Below the pieces are notes generated by a model, which searched no databases, had not been told where the DNA came from, and saw only the letters and a list, made by a program, of their open reading frames with translations. This document shows, in pieces, positions 45,542 to 53,870 of a stretch of 64,000 nt of DNA (positions within the stretch are counted from its first letter, which is position 1; the number at the start of each line of letters is the position of its first letter). The translations under genes and the position numbers were made by a program. Location of the stretch: assembly GCA_021797735.1 (NCBI GenBank), contig JAJZZE010000011.1, forward strand, positions 18,573 through 82,572, given 5' to 3'. This DNA is from Thermoplasmata archaeon. Its GTDB lineage: Archaea; Thermoplasmatota; Thermoplasmata; Thermoplasmatales; Thermoplasmataceae.

Positions 45542-45993
45542 ATGGAAAATAAAAATTTCTTCTGTGCAGTAACCGGAAGTGAAATGGGTTATGATGAGGA
45601 TATTTTCTTATATTTTTCAATTATGAAAGAGTTAGCATCGTTGATATCTCAGATTAAAGATCTCGATAAGGAGTATAAAGATTATGATACACTGATAAAA
45701 ATAGCATATAATCTGCCTGATTCAGGATATGATAATATAGGAATTATAAGTAATCTTGAGGATTTTAACCCCGATAATTCTTACTGGGCGGATGAAATTT
45801 AGCAATATGTGATCAGGCATCAAAATTATTATACCTGGCATATTCAAAGGCATCACAGGCACTGCATTACTTTGCAAAATTATATGGTGATGAAAGGTTT
45901 AGTGGGATTTTTAATGATGAAAATTTAATCATATTAAAGGATCTAATGAAATTCTTTTTATTTAGATTCGACCAGATTAATAACTGTTTATAA
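45542..45993 (+). pseudogene. Small hypothetical gene with a frameshift
   Basis: Frame one starts ATG 45542 and runs 86 codons to TAG 45800-45802 (MENKNFFCAVTGSEMGYDED at the start). The neighbouring frame is closed up to TGA 45793 and then open to TAA 45991, reading LAICDQASKLLYLAYSKASQ and onward to a protein-like end. Joined near 45795, the two make a coherent acidic, helical protein of about 147 residues. A one-base indel or sequencing error is the simplest cause. It lies 57 bases after the giant surface protein and may belong to that locus. No motif recognised. Confidence 0.55.
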
Positions 45994-46009
45994 ATCTTAA
46001 ATTTTTATA

Positions 46010-47107
46010 TTATATTTTAAGTGAATCAAAGTATTCATTTGCTTCAGTTTCAAATTTTTTATGCATTATATTGTGTGCATCCGGATTGTGGGTGCCTTTT
46101 ATATATTTATCATCAACCATATCAATAAATTCTTTTATTAAGGAATCATCTTCTGATATTACCATTAATGAGGGGCCGGTATCGCCGGTTATGTAAATGT
46201 TATCATTTTTTTCCTTAAACTTTAAAAATTTTTTTAATAAATTTATACTTTCAGGAGTTTGTATAACACTACCCTCCGATAACAGTACAGAATTAAGGTT
46301 AAACATATCTTCCATTGACCTTTTCATTAAAATATTTAGGGGGAATTCATTATCTATTATTTCATTTATTTTATTATATTTACCCTCGACCCACCGTTCA
46401 TAAAATATTGACTCAACTGCGGTTTTATGTGCATTTGAAGTTTCGTAATCAATATTTTTTGGAAATATATAATAATTCATTTTTTTTGCATTCAATGGTA
46501 TTTCAAATGCAAATGAATCATTCTCCTTTATACCCGGGTATGATAACCACATTGATGGGCCATTTATGGATGCCCTTGTACCCGAACCGGAAACAAATCT
46601 TGCATATCTGGATACAAATGAATCATCCCTATAGGCATTATTATCATAAACATTTTTTATAATGCTTCTTGAAACCGCAGATGCCACAGCAGACGATTCG
46701 CTCATGCCCTTTGCATTTTCATATTTTTTGTATCTTTTTATGAAAAACTGAAAGCTCCCATCTATTTTTAATTCCTTTCTCAGAAAATTTATTGGCATTC
46801 TGTATCTTCCATCATTTTTATAATAATAATTATCAAGCAATACCGAATCCTTATTTTTCTCACTTATATACCTGCATGCACTGAAACATATTGAAAAGTC
46901 TGTATTGAATGATATTGAAGGATTATATGCTATTTTATTGTAATCATCGTAATAACCCAAAAATTTTTCAAATGCTTTTATTGGATAACTATAACCGGTT
47001 GTAATTTTATTATTTTCTACATTACCGTTGTATTTTCTTAGTTTTTTATATAATCCATGCTCCCTTAATTTTTCCAATATTTTTCTTCCCTCGTAGTTGT
47101 AATCCAT
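46010..47107 (-). CDS. Mevalonate-pathway GHMP decarboxylase (probably mevalonate 3,5-bisphosphate decarboxylase)
   Basis: Relative of diphosphomevalonate decarboxylase (365 aa). The N-terminal block IKAFEKFLGYYDDYNKIAYN (43-62) followed by PSISFNTD (63-70) aligns with the N-terminal K-Y-W-G-K and S-S-I-S-x-T-L-D of that family. The central GMSESSAVASAVSRSI (134-149) is the A-S-S-A region, SRYARFVSGSGTRAS (166-180) matches S-x-x-A-R-x-G-S-G-S-x-x-R-S, and TGDTGPSLMVI (307-317) is the late D-x-G-P block. Thermoplasmatales use mevalonate-3-kinase and a bisphosphate decarboxylase to reach isopentenyl phosphate; length and divergence favour the decarboxylase here, but the kinase is a possible alternative. 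Confidence 0.8.
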   Translation of the reverse strand: MDYNYEGRKILEKLREHGLYKKLRKYNGNVENNKITTGYSYPIKAFEKFLGYYDDYNKIAYNPSISFNTDFSICFSACRYISEKNKDSVLLDNYYYKNDGRYRMPINFLRKELKIDGSFQFFIKRYKKYENAKGMSESSAVASAVSRSIIKNVYDNNAYRDDSFVSRYARFVSGSGTRASINGPSMWLSYPGIKENDSFAFEIPLNAKKMNYYIFPKNIDYETSNAHKTAVESIFYERWVEGKYNKINEIIDNEFPLNILMKRSMEDMFNLNSVLLSEGSVIQTPESINLLKKFLKFKEKNDNIYITGDTGPSLMVISEDDSLIKEFIDMVDDKYIKGTHNPDAHNIMHKKFETEANEYFDSLKI

Positions 47108-47181
47108 GAAACGTTATTATAAATAATATTAATTATTTTCGCAATTGCTATAATCTGAACTGGTAACCTGTGATTGTGAGT

Positions 47182-47814
47182 TCACATAAACCCGATCCAC
47201 AGTAACAGTATGCCTATAAACTCCGCATAATAAAGGAACACAGGTACAGCAGCTATGTATAATGTTCCTGCCATTGCAACGATAATTACGCCAGCTATTA
47301 TACTCAACAGTTTTTTATTTTTAAATTTTTTATAACTTATTGCAGCTATTAAAATTATAAAAACTGCTGCGGGAAAGGTTACAAATGATGATGATATTAC
47401 TATTTCCAGCGGCAATACGCCAAAAACTATGTGTGTTTTTATGATGTTACCAGCAGGATATAATATTAACGTTATAACAAGGAATACTGTTGCCAGCACG
47501 GAATAGATATAATAATATGATAGGAATTTCCTGTTATTATACAGGGCAAATGATCCTAAAGCCAGAAACTGCACAAGAATTGCAACCAGAAATAAATATA
47601 GGTCTATTATTAACTCAGAATATATTTTATTTGCCATTAATATCTCAAGCAATACTGCTGCTGTAAACACTGTCAGGGCTATGGACCAGTATAATAAATT
47701 CAGCTTTTTTGTTTTTAAATATTTTTTTACAATAAAAAATGTTAAGCCCGCACTTAATAAAAATATTATTACCGTTGATATGGTTACGAATAATTCTGAC
47801 GTAACAGAAACCAT
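47182..47814 (-). CDS. Seven-helix membrane protein of unknown function
   Basis: A 210-residue protein that is almost entirely hydrophobic, with about seven transmembrane segments separated by short basic loops (KKYLKTKKLN near 30-39; YKKFKNKKLL near 165-174). No transport motif or catalytic residue stands out. It stands alone between the decarboxylase and a nitrilase-family gene on the same strand. Confidence 0.72.
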   Translation of the reverse strand: MVSVTSELFVTISTVIIFLLSAGLTFFIVKKYLKTKKLNLLYWSIALTVFTAAVLLEILMANKIYSELIIDLYLFLVAILVQFLALGSFALYNNRKFLSYYYIYSVLATVFLVITLILYPAGNIIKTHIVFGVLPLEIVISSSFVTFPAAVFIILIAAISYKKFKNKKLLSIIAGVIIVAMAGTLYIAAVPVFLYYAEFIGILLLWIGFM

Positions 47815-47854
47815 AACATAATAATTATAAATTAATATTAAACTTTTATTGATT

Positions 47855-48580
47855 TTACAGTTCCTGGAAATTAATTTTATTTACCGGGATTTCCTCACTC
47901 AATCTTATATTTCTCTGTTCTTTATAATCATCATTTACCGGCACACATATATCCTTATATTCCTCCGTATAATTTTTCAGTTTAACGCCATTTTCATATT
48001 TATAGGGTATGCTTATTATTGAATCGCCCCTAAAATCATCCGAAATTGAATTTACAGATATCACCGGTATTCTATTCTCCAGTGACCTTAATTCTACATA
48101 TAAATGCCATTCATCATGGAATTTCCTGTTTATCAATGATGGATTTATTATAACATCGCATTTATTATTAAATAATATTCTTGGGTACAGTGGAAAATCA
48201 AGATCGTAACATATTAATATGCCAATTCTTATGCCATTTACATTGAATATTTTTACCGTATCCCCATTTTTATACCTGTTTTTTTCAATATTATATAAAT
48301 TTATTTTATCCTGGAAACCTATGATTTTCTTATTGTTTATTAAAAATGACCTGTTATATAAATACCTATCCATATAGGATAAACTTCCTAATATTACTGT
48401 ATTATCTATGTTTAAGTTATCAATTATTTTATATAGCCCCGCCTCATCTACTGTTTCCGTTATAAATTTTTCTGGCAGTACTATTATCTCATCACCGTTA
48501 TTTTCCAGATTTTTTATATAATCCAGGGAATCACCATAATTCATTCTCTTTACCTGTATGGCTCTAATATTAAATACCAT
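47855..48580 (-). CDS. Carbon-nitrogen hydrolase (nitrilase superfamily)
   Basis: Amidase or nitrilase-fold hydrolase (241 aa). The Glu-Lys-Cys triad is visible: Glu37 in IVLPEKF, Lys in GFQDKINLY, and Cys in GILICYDLDFP. The block VIINPSL after the Cys is the usual substrate-pocket strand. Substrate not predictable (omega-amides, carbamoyl compounds and deaminated glutathione are common for this family). It is followed after 23 bases by the end of the MobA-like gene on the same strand, so they may share a transcript. Confidence 0.87.
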   Translation of the reverse strand: MVFNIRAIQVKRMNYGDSLDYIKNLENNGDEIIVLPEKFITETVDEAGLYKIIDNLNIDNTVILGSLSYMDRYLYNRSFLINNKKIIGFQDKINLYNIEKNRYKNGDTVKIFNVNGIRIGILICYDLDFPLYPRILFNNKCDVIINPSLINRKFHDEWHLYVELRSLENRIPVISVNSISDDFRGDSIISIPYKYENGVKLKNYTEEYKDICVPVNDDYKEQRNIRLSEEIPVNKINFQEL

Positions 48581-48603
48581 TATTATTGATTAATAATCAT
48601 TTA

Positions 48604-49194
48604 TTAATGTTTTTTATTTAATGCATCCTCAATAAATTTTATATCATCAATATAATCAACATCCCTTAAAATGTTTTTATCCACATCTATTCCATGAAAG
48701 TCATTTAAATGTTTTTTAATTACAGATTTGCCGCCACTATCCCCGGACAAATTTAAAAGTTCGCTGAAATATGCCCTGGAAAATATTACCGGGCTTTTTA
48801 TAATCCCCTCACCAATTAATCCAACGATGCCATAATTATTTTCATTAAAATATGCGATTAATTCATTTATTATACTGCTGCTAATCAGTGGCATATCACC
48901 GGGAATTATCATGGCAGCATCACTATTATGAATATTTTTTATGCCATTAATTATCGAACATGCCATGCCATTTAAATAATCATTGTTTACAATTATCTTA
49001 AAGGTTTCCGGTACAATATTTTTATATCTATCACGGTTATTCACCACTATAATTTTTTCATTTAAATTTGAATTATTTACACTTTCAATTATATATGATA
49101 TTATATATCTACCATTAATTCTGTACAGTAATTTATCAGTGCCAAATCTTCTTGACAGGCCAGAAGCCAGAATTATTCCGGAGAGCTTCTTCAT
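48604..49194 (-). CDS. MobA/MocA-like molybdenum-cofactor nucleotidyltransferase
   Basis: NTP transferase (196 aa) with the start SGIILASGLSRRFGTDKLLY, the L-A-x-G-x-S-x-R-x-G-x-x-K signature for nucleotide binding, and MIIPGDMPLISSSII, the Mg2+-binding G-D-M-P motif. This subgroup (MocA/CoxC) attaches CMP or GMP to molybdopterin for hydroxylases of the xanthine oxidase/CO dehydrogenase family. It is divergent from the XdhC-like gene at 49268 with 73 bases between, a typical functional pairing. Confidence 0.87.
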   Translation of the reverse strand: MKKLSGIILASGLSRRFGTDKLLYRINGRYIISYIIESVNNSNLNEKIIVVNNRDRYKNIVPETFKIIVNNDYLNGMACSIINGIKNIHNSDAAMIIPGDMPLISSSIINELIAYFNENNYGIVGLIGEGIIKSPVIFSRAYFSELLNLSGDSGGKSVIKKHLNDFHGIDVDKNILRDVDYIDDIKFIEDALNKKH

Positions 49195-49267
49195 TTATAT
49201 ATATTTAAATTAATTATTATAATCTTTCTTTTGATAATCTTTTTAATGTAATAATTATTCCATATTT

Positions 49268-49996
49268 ATGTATGAAGATTTAATAAAATTACAGGGTGAT
49301 TTAAAAAATAATAATGTGGAATATGCAATAGCATATGTAATAAATACCTCCGGATCATCTATAGCAAGACCCGGGTTCAAATTATTAATTTCCGGCGATA
49401 AAATATTATATGGAACCCTTGGAAGCCCATCTTTAGATAACGTGGTATTAAAAGAGGCCATGGCAGCAGTAAAAAATAGAAAAACGAAAACGTTGAAAAT
49501 AGCCCTTGATAAGGACAATAAGAACTGTGATTATTCAATGAACACAACATGTGGTGGAATAATAGAACTGTATATAGAGCCTTATTATTCCAGCAGGTTA
49601 GTAATTGTTACAGAATCCGATGATGATGAATTAATGAAAGCAATATCTGGCATGGAAAACTATACTGATCTAAAGGTAATAAAATACAACATCATGACAG
49701 ATAAGGACAGGATATTCAACGACAGCTTTGATGATGATTATATAATAATGTTAACTAAAAGTCCAGCAGAAACGGAATTTTTATCATATTTTCTCACTAA
49801 AAAAAATAAATATACCGGCCTTGTAGCAAGCAAAAATAGATTTAATTCGGATCTGGATGTTTTAAGGAAAAATTTCGGGGAGGATGAATTAAAAAAAATA
49901 AAATGCCCGGCTGGCATGGATATAAATGCCATAACTATAGGAGAAATAGCAATAAGTATCATATCAGAAATAATTTACATAAAAAACAAAAACTAA
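49268..49996 (+). CDS. XdhC/CoxI-family molybdo-enzyme maturation protein
   Basis: A 242-residue protein with the XdhC N-terminal domain: AYVINTSGSSIARPGFKLLI (23-42) matches A-x-V-x-x-x-x-G-S-S-x-x-x-x-G-x-x-M, and GTLGSPSLDNVVLKEA (49-64) corresponds to G-x-I-G-G-G-x-x-E-x-x-x-x-x-x-A. The Cys in NTTCGGIIELYIEP (the C-G-G-x-x-x-x-x-x-E-P block) is a conserved family feature. The C-terminal Rossmann part begins near residue 105. It inserts or sulfurates molybdenum cofactor in hydroxylases. The nearby MobA-like gene and the distant CoxG-like gene point to the same pathway. Confidence 0.83.
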   Translation: MYEDLIKLQGDLKNNNVEYAIAYVINTSGSSIARPGFKLLISGDKILYGTLGSPSLDNVVLKEAMAAVKNRKTKTLKIALDKDNKNCDYSMNTTCGGIIELYIEPYYSSRLVIVTESDDDELMKAISGMENYTDLKVIKYNIMTDKDRIFNDSFDDDYIIMLTKSPAETEFLSYFLTKKNKYTGLVASKNRFNSDLDVLRKNFGEDELKKIKCPAGMDINAITIGEIAISIISEIIYIKNKN

Positions 49997-50020
49997 ATAA
50001 TATCTATAAATATTATCAAT

Positions 50021-51034
50021 ATGAAATATGTAAATTTGGGCAATTCAGGAACAAAAGTTTCAGCGGTGGCAGTAGGAACATGGCATTTACCTGGTTCAGG
50101 GCAGGTCAATAAAAACAATGTTGAAGCAGTAAATGAGGAAGAATTTAAAAAAATTTTCGAAAAGGCGTATGATTATGGCATAAACTTCTATGACACGGCA
50201 AACATTTACCATGGAAGGGTAGAGCATAATGAGGATTGCATAGAATGCACCGGCAATTCGGAAAAAATACTTGGAAACATTATAAAGGATTATGATAGGG
50301 AATCACTGGTAATATCAACGAAGGTCAGGGGACCAATGGATCATTTTATCAACTCATCTGGTCTGTCAAGAAAACACATAATGAATCAAGTCAGGGAATC
50401 GTTAAAGAGATTAAAAACCGGTTATATAGATTTATACCAGTTTCACTGGTCAGATAATGATACGCCCTTGATAGAGACATTAAGGGCAATGAGCCATACT
50501 GTAGACCTTGATTTATCAAGATATATTGGCATGAGCAATGTTAATGCATGTGATATGCCTGAATTTATGGAGTTATCAGAGAAATATAACCTGAATTATT
50601 ATATAACAATGCAGGAACCATATAATATACTGAATAGAAAAATAGAAAACGATAAGATTGTATATGCACAGAGATATAATCTGGGTTTACTGGCATATGT
50701 ACCTCTTGATCAGGGAATACTGGCGGGCAAATATTTAAAAAATTATGATGGGAAATCAAGGATTAATTATTATCCAGAACTAAAAACCGAAATAGAAAAA
50801 ACCATGGGTACTGTAAAGAAATTAAAAGAATTTGCGGACGAAAAAGACATTACATTATCGCAGTTAGCCATAGCATGGTTATTGAAAAGGTCTGTGGAAT
50901 TAAACATAAAAATTATACCATTACTGGGAATAACCAATATAAGGTATCTCGATGATAATATAAATGCCCTGGATGTAAATTTAAAAAATGAGGATATGAA
51001 ATACATAAACCAGTTATCGGATAATTTTAAATAA
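50021..51034 (+). CDS. Aldo/keto reductase
   Basis: AKR enzyme (337 aa). Start MKYVNLGNSGTKVSAVAVGT, catalytic Asp-Tyr in FYDTANIYHGR, Lys in VISTKVRG, His in YQFHWSD, plus the late SQLAIAWLLKR. A short insert with two Cys (NEDCIECTGNSEK, about 71-83) is not usual in the family and absent from the paralogue at 6509. The insert might bind metal or form a disulfide. Oxidises or reduces a sugar-derived aldehyde or ketone with NADP(H). It follows the XdhC-like gene by 24 bases. Confidence 0.9.
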   Translation: MKYVNLGNSGTKVSAVAVGTWHLPGSGQVNKNNVEAVNEEEFKKIFEKAYDYGINFYDTANIYHGRVEHNEDCIECTGNSEKILGNIIKDYDRESLVISTKVRGPMDHFINSSGLSRKHIMNQVRESLKRLKTGYIDLYQFHWSDNDTPLIETLRAMSHTVDLDLSRYIGMSNVNACDMPEFMELSEKYNLNYYITMQEPYNILNRKIENDKIVYAQRYNLGLLAYVPLDQGILAGKYLKNYDGKSRINYYPELKTEIEKTMGTVKKLKEFADEKDITLSQLAIAWLLKRSVELNIKIIPLLGITNIRYLDDNINALDVNLKNEDMKYINQLSDNFK

Positions 51035-51063
51035 ATTTATATGTAAATAAAAAATTACTTACA

Positions 51064-52002
51064 ATGGATTTAAGGGACATAAAAAATAAAATGAATGTAA
51101 ATGTGGAAATCGGTTTAAAGCAGGATTCCCCTATGTTCTTACTTTCAAAACAGTATAATTTTAGTGGGGCTGCTGCTGCGGTAAAGTCCGGTGACGATAT
51201 GTTTATAAAAGTTTTTATGCCTAAAGGCGAACGCAATGATAATGTAAAACATTTATTTCCATTACTTGATGTAGAGGAGCGTAAGGATTATTATATAGTT
51301 ACGGAAAGGCTTAATAAAAACATTACGGATCTTATCAACAGGGTTAACCATATTGCTGGAACAAAGATCAGTGATTTTTCCCTTAATAAAGATTTATTTG
51401 TTGTCAGCTTATCGCTGCACGAGAGTGCAAAATATAGAATAAGCAGTGTAATACATAATAATATTATTAACGATTATCTAATCAATGATCTAAAAATATA
51501 TAATAACGATTTACTCAATGTATTGAAGGACAGGAATAACCGTGACTCCTTATCAGTAATTAGCCTTGGCATAGATCCTGAATTATTTCGTAATGATAAA
51601 TTGATTAATATATTAAATAACCACGAATCCATAGCTGAACTTATCGACAATTATCCAGAGAATAATAAATTCAGGGTTTTAATATACTCAAAGGACAAAA
51701 TAAATGGTGATAATATAGATACTGTTTCATCCATGGACGGGATCTACGAAACCAGAATAGAGAATGACCTGTTTAATGAATTATCTAACAGGGCAAATAG
51801 CATGTATATTTTCAGGGATTATGTTTTTATTAAGCTCGTTAATAATAAACCGGTTATAACCTTAATAATGCCAGAGTTCAGATCCATGGAGTTTTTGAAA
51901 CTGGCATATTCAACTATAACTGAACTCGGCTATGAAAAACAGATATCACTTGAAAAATTCGATAAATATAGTGATGAGCTCTCTGGTGATATATGGTCAT
52001 AA
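51064..52002 (+). CDS. Hypothetical protein, 312 aa
   Basis: Soluble alpha/beta protein. The N-terminal part (SKQYNFSGAAAAVKSGDDMF, then IKVFMPKGER and the YYIVTERLNKNITDLIN helix) is faintly like the small lobe of a kinase-like fold (a Lys strand followed by a hinge-like T-E-R-L), but no catalytic H-R-D or D-F-G is present; this could be an inactive relative or chance. The rest is unrecognised. Located 29 bases after the aldo/keto reductase on the same strand. Confidence 0.7.
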   Translation: MDLRDIKNKMNVNVEIGLKQDSPMFLLSKQYNFSGAAAAVKSGDDMFIKVFMPKGERNDNVKHLFPLLDVEERKDYYIVTERLNKNITDLINRVNHIAGTKISDFSLNKDLFVVSLSLHESAKYRISSVIHNNIINDYLINDLKIYNNDLLNVLKDRNNRDSLSVISLGIDPELFRNDKLINILNNHESIAELIDNYPENNKFRVLIYSKDKINGDNIDTVSSMDGIYETRIENDLFNELSNRANSMYIFRDYVFIKLVNNKPVITLIMPEFRSMEFLKLAYSTITELGYEKQISLEKFDKYSDELSGDIWS

Positions 52003-52021
52003 ATTTTACCAGCAGTAATAA

Positions 52022-52501
52022 TTACACGCCATAAATAGCTATATTTCCTGGCCCCTCATGTACTATTATTTCCATATTAACGTTATTATCCATTTTATTT
52101 AATTCTGTCCAGATTTCATCATAAAAATATTTTGCAAGGTACTCTGCGGAACCTACAGGATATTTAAAAACATATATCTCGTCTTTTCTCATTGTTGCCT
52201 TATATTCATTATTTACATAAATATCATAAAAACCGTTATTTTTATTCTCCTTTAAATCTATTTCAGGCACAATGAATTTATGATCCAGTCTTTCTATTAC
52301 CGGTTTTATAATGGTTTTTATAATGGTAAAATCCACAGTCATGCCATTATCTTTTAATTCCAGATTATTTAATACAATATCCATAGAATAATCATGTCCA
52401 TGCAGATTTTTACATTTTACATTATCCGGCACGAAATGGCCTGAACTCCATGTTAAATTTTTTAATGACCCTATTATCTTTATTGAGTACATATTATTCA
52501 C
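52022..52501 (-). CDS. queD: 6-pyruvoyltetrahydropterin synthase / QueD homologue
   Basis: 6-carboxytetrahydropterin synthase family (159 aa). Zinc ligands are His in WSSGHFVPD and the His pair in LHGHDY; the Cys in NVKCKNLHGH and the His-Asp in ERLDHKF complete the active site, and HEGPGNI holds the conserved Glu. Acts after GTP cyclohydrolase in synthesis of preQ0, the precursor of archaeosine in tRNA. Its start overlaps the end of folE by eight bases, and queE precedes folE, so the three form one operon. Confidence 0.9.
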   Translation of the reverse strand: MNNMYSIKIIGSLKNLTWSSGHFVPDNVKCKNLHGHDYSMDIVLNNLELKDNGMTVDFTIIKTIIKPVIERLDHKFIVPEIDLKENKNNGFYDIYVNNEYKATMRKDEIYVFKYPVGSAEYLAKYFYDEIWTELNKMDNNVNMEIIVHEGPGNIAIYGV

Positions 52502-53069
52502 CCATTGATTTTAAAGCCTCATTTTTTAATGATTCCAGTTCATTTTTTATCTTTTCATTATATTTTACTGCAGATGTAATCATTGTTGCATTTTCCTGTT
52601 TTACACCGCGCATCATCATACACATGTGCTGTCCTCTGGCTATTACCATTACGAACAGGGGATCTAAATTTTTATATAATAATTCAACTATTTCAGATGT
52701 CATATTTTCCTGTAACTGTGGTTTGCTTGCTATTTTATTTACAGACCTTACCAGTTTGCTTACACCGGCTATGTATCCCGAAGGCCCTGGCAGGTATGCA
52801 ATGCTTATTGTTCCAAAAAATGGCAATAAATGATGCGAGCACATGGAATAATACGATATATCTCTTAATATAACCATACTTTCCTTTCCATTTATCTTAA
52901 ACTTCGTAAAGTTAAACCCATTATTTTCATACCATTCCTTATAAAAATTTTCTATTCTCTCCGGGGTATTATTTAATTCTTCATTGTTAAACCATCCATA
53001 TTTTTCATGTAAATTATATATTAAATTTTTAATACTTTCCCTTAATATAATTTCATCATTTTTTTCCAT
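52494..53069 (-). CDS. folE: GTP cyclohydrolase I (type IA)
   Basis: Zinc GTP cyclohydrolase (191 aa) making dihydroneopterin triphosphate. Signature blocks: SMCSHHLLPFFGTISIAYLP (with zinc Cys and the catalytic His), GVSKLVRSVNKIASKPQLQE (G-L-S-K-x-x-R-x-V-x-x-x-x-x-x-x-Q-x-Q-E) and ARGQHMCMMMRGV with the second zinc Cys. Many archaea use MptA or FolE2 instead, so a classic bacterial-type FolE is noteworthy. Middle gene of the queE-folE-queD operon; queE ends exactly where this gene begins. Confidence 0.93.
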   Translation of the reverse strand: MEKNDEIILRESIKNLIYNLHEKYGWFNNEELNNTPERIENFYKEWYENNGFNFTKFKINGKESMVILRDISYYSMCSHHLLPFFGTISIAYLPGPSGYIAGVSKLVRSVNKIASKPQLQENMTSEIVELLYKNLDPLFVMVIARGQHMCMMMRGVKQENATMITSAVKYNEKIKNELESLKNEALKSMGE

Positions 53070-53714
53070 TTAAACACCTCTTTTATTACCATAGATATAT
53101 TTGTGTTCCTGCAGCATCAATCTTGTATTTTTAATATTATATCCCATAAATTTATCGGCCAGCCATCCAACATTTGAATCCCATACGGGCTGTATAATGA
53201 ATTGCGTTTCAATATTTATATTCTCTATCTCTTTTATGGCTGTATTAAAATCGTTTTCATCGTTTATAACGAATTTTATATAATCACCCTTCTTTAAATA
53301 TCTTAAATTATTATAATTAAATTTATTATACATACTGGATGAGGGCAATTTAAAATCTATATCCTTGTAAACCAGATTATACAGTGGTAAAAACCTTTTT
53401 ATGTTCAGACTGCCTGATGTTTCCAGCAGTATCTTATATTTTTTATATAGCTTTTTTATTAAACCATTCAGGTCTTTCTGTAACAGGGGTTCACCACCGG
53501 TTATACACAGCCAGTTAAAATTATTATTCTTTCTATAGTATTCTATTTTATTCAAAATTTCCTCTATGGTCATGGAATAACCCTCATTAAATGAATATTT
53601 TGTATCGCACCATGAACATCGTAAATTACAGTATTCAGTTCTTATGAATAGCATTTTTTCCCCGGTATATATGCCTTCTCCCTGAATACTAAAAAATATT
53701 TCGTTTATTTTCAT
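53070..53714 (-). CDS. queE: 7-carboxy-7-deazaguanine synthase (radical SAM)
   Basis: Radical SAM enzyme (214 aa) of the preQ0 pathway. Starts MKINEIFFSIQGEGIYTGEK (the I-Q-G-E-G block of QueE) and has CNLRCSWC (Cys29, Cys33, Cys36) for the 4Fe-4S cluster, spaced CxxxCxxC. The G-G-E motif WLCITGGEPLLQKDL follows. First gene of the queE-folE-queD operon. QueC, the next enzyme, is not in this window. Confidence 0.92.
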   Translation of the reverse strand: MKINEIFFSIQGEGIYTGEKMLFIRTEYCNLRCSWCDTKYSFNEGYSMTIEEILNKIEYYRKNNNFNWLCITGGEPLLQKDLNGLIKKLYKKYKILLETSGSLNIKRFLPLYNLVYKDIDFKLPSSSMYNKFNYNNLRYLKKGDYIKFVINDENDFNTAIKEIENINIETQFIIQPVWDSNVGWLADKFMGYNIKNTRLMLQEHKYIYGNKRGV

Positions 53715-53870
53715 TCCATGTATATTGCAGAATGATTTTTAATGTTTTATATTGTCCGGATTTTTATGTCAGTAGTCCATAAAAAACACTGTAACTGCAA
53801 ATGGCATGCCAGATATTAATGCAATTATGTCATATAATGTTTATAATTTCATTCAATATACTAAACATAA

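Noticed and set aside
45795-45801. AAATTTA as a programmed -1 frameshift site
   Set aside because: The zero frame reads GAA ATT TAG here, so the heptamer is not in the X-XXY-YYZ register needed for tandem slippage.
51064-52002. Kinase-like fold for the 312-aa hypothetical protein
   Set aside because: Only a vague Lys-strand and hinge resemblance; no catalytic loop or D-F-G motif, so no functional call is made.
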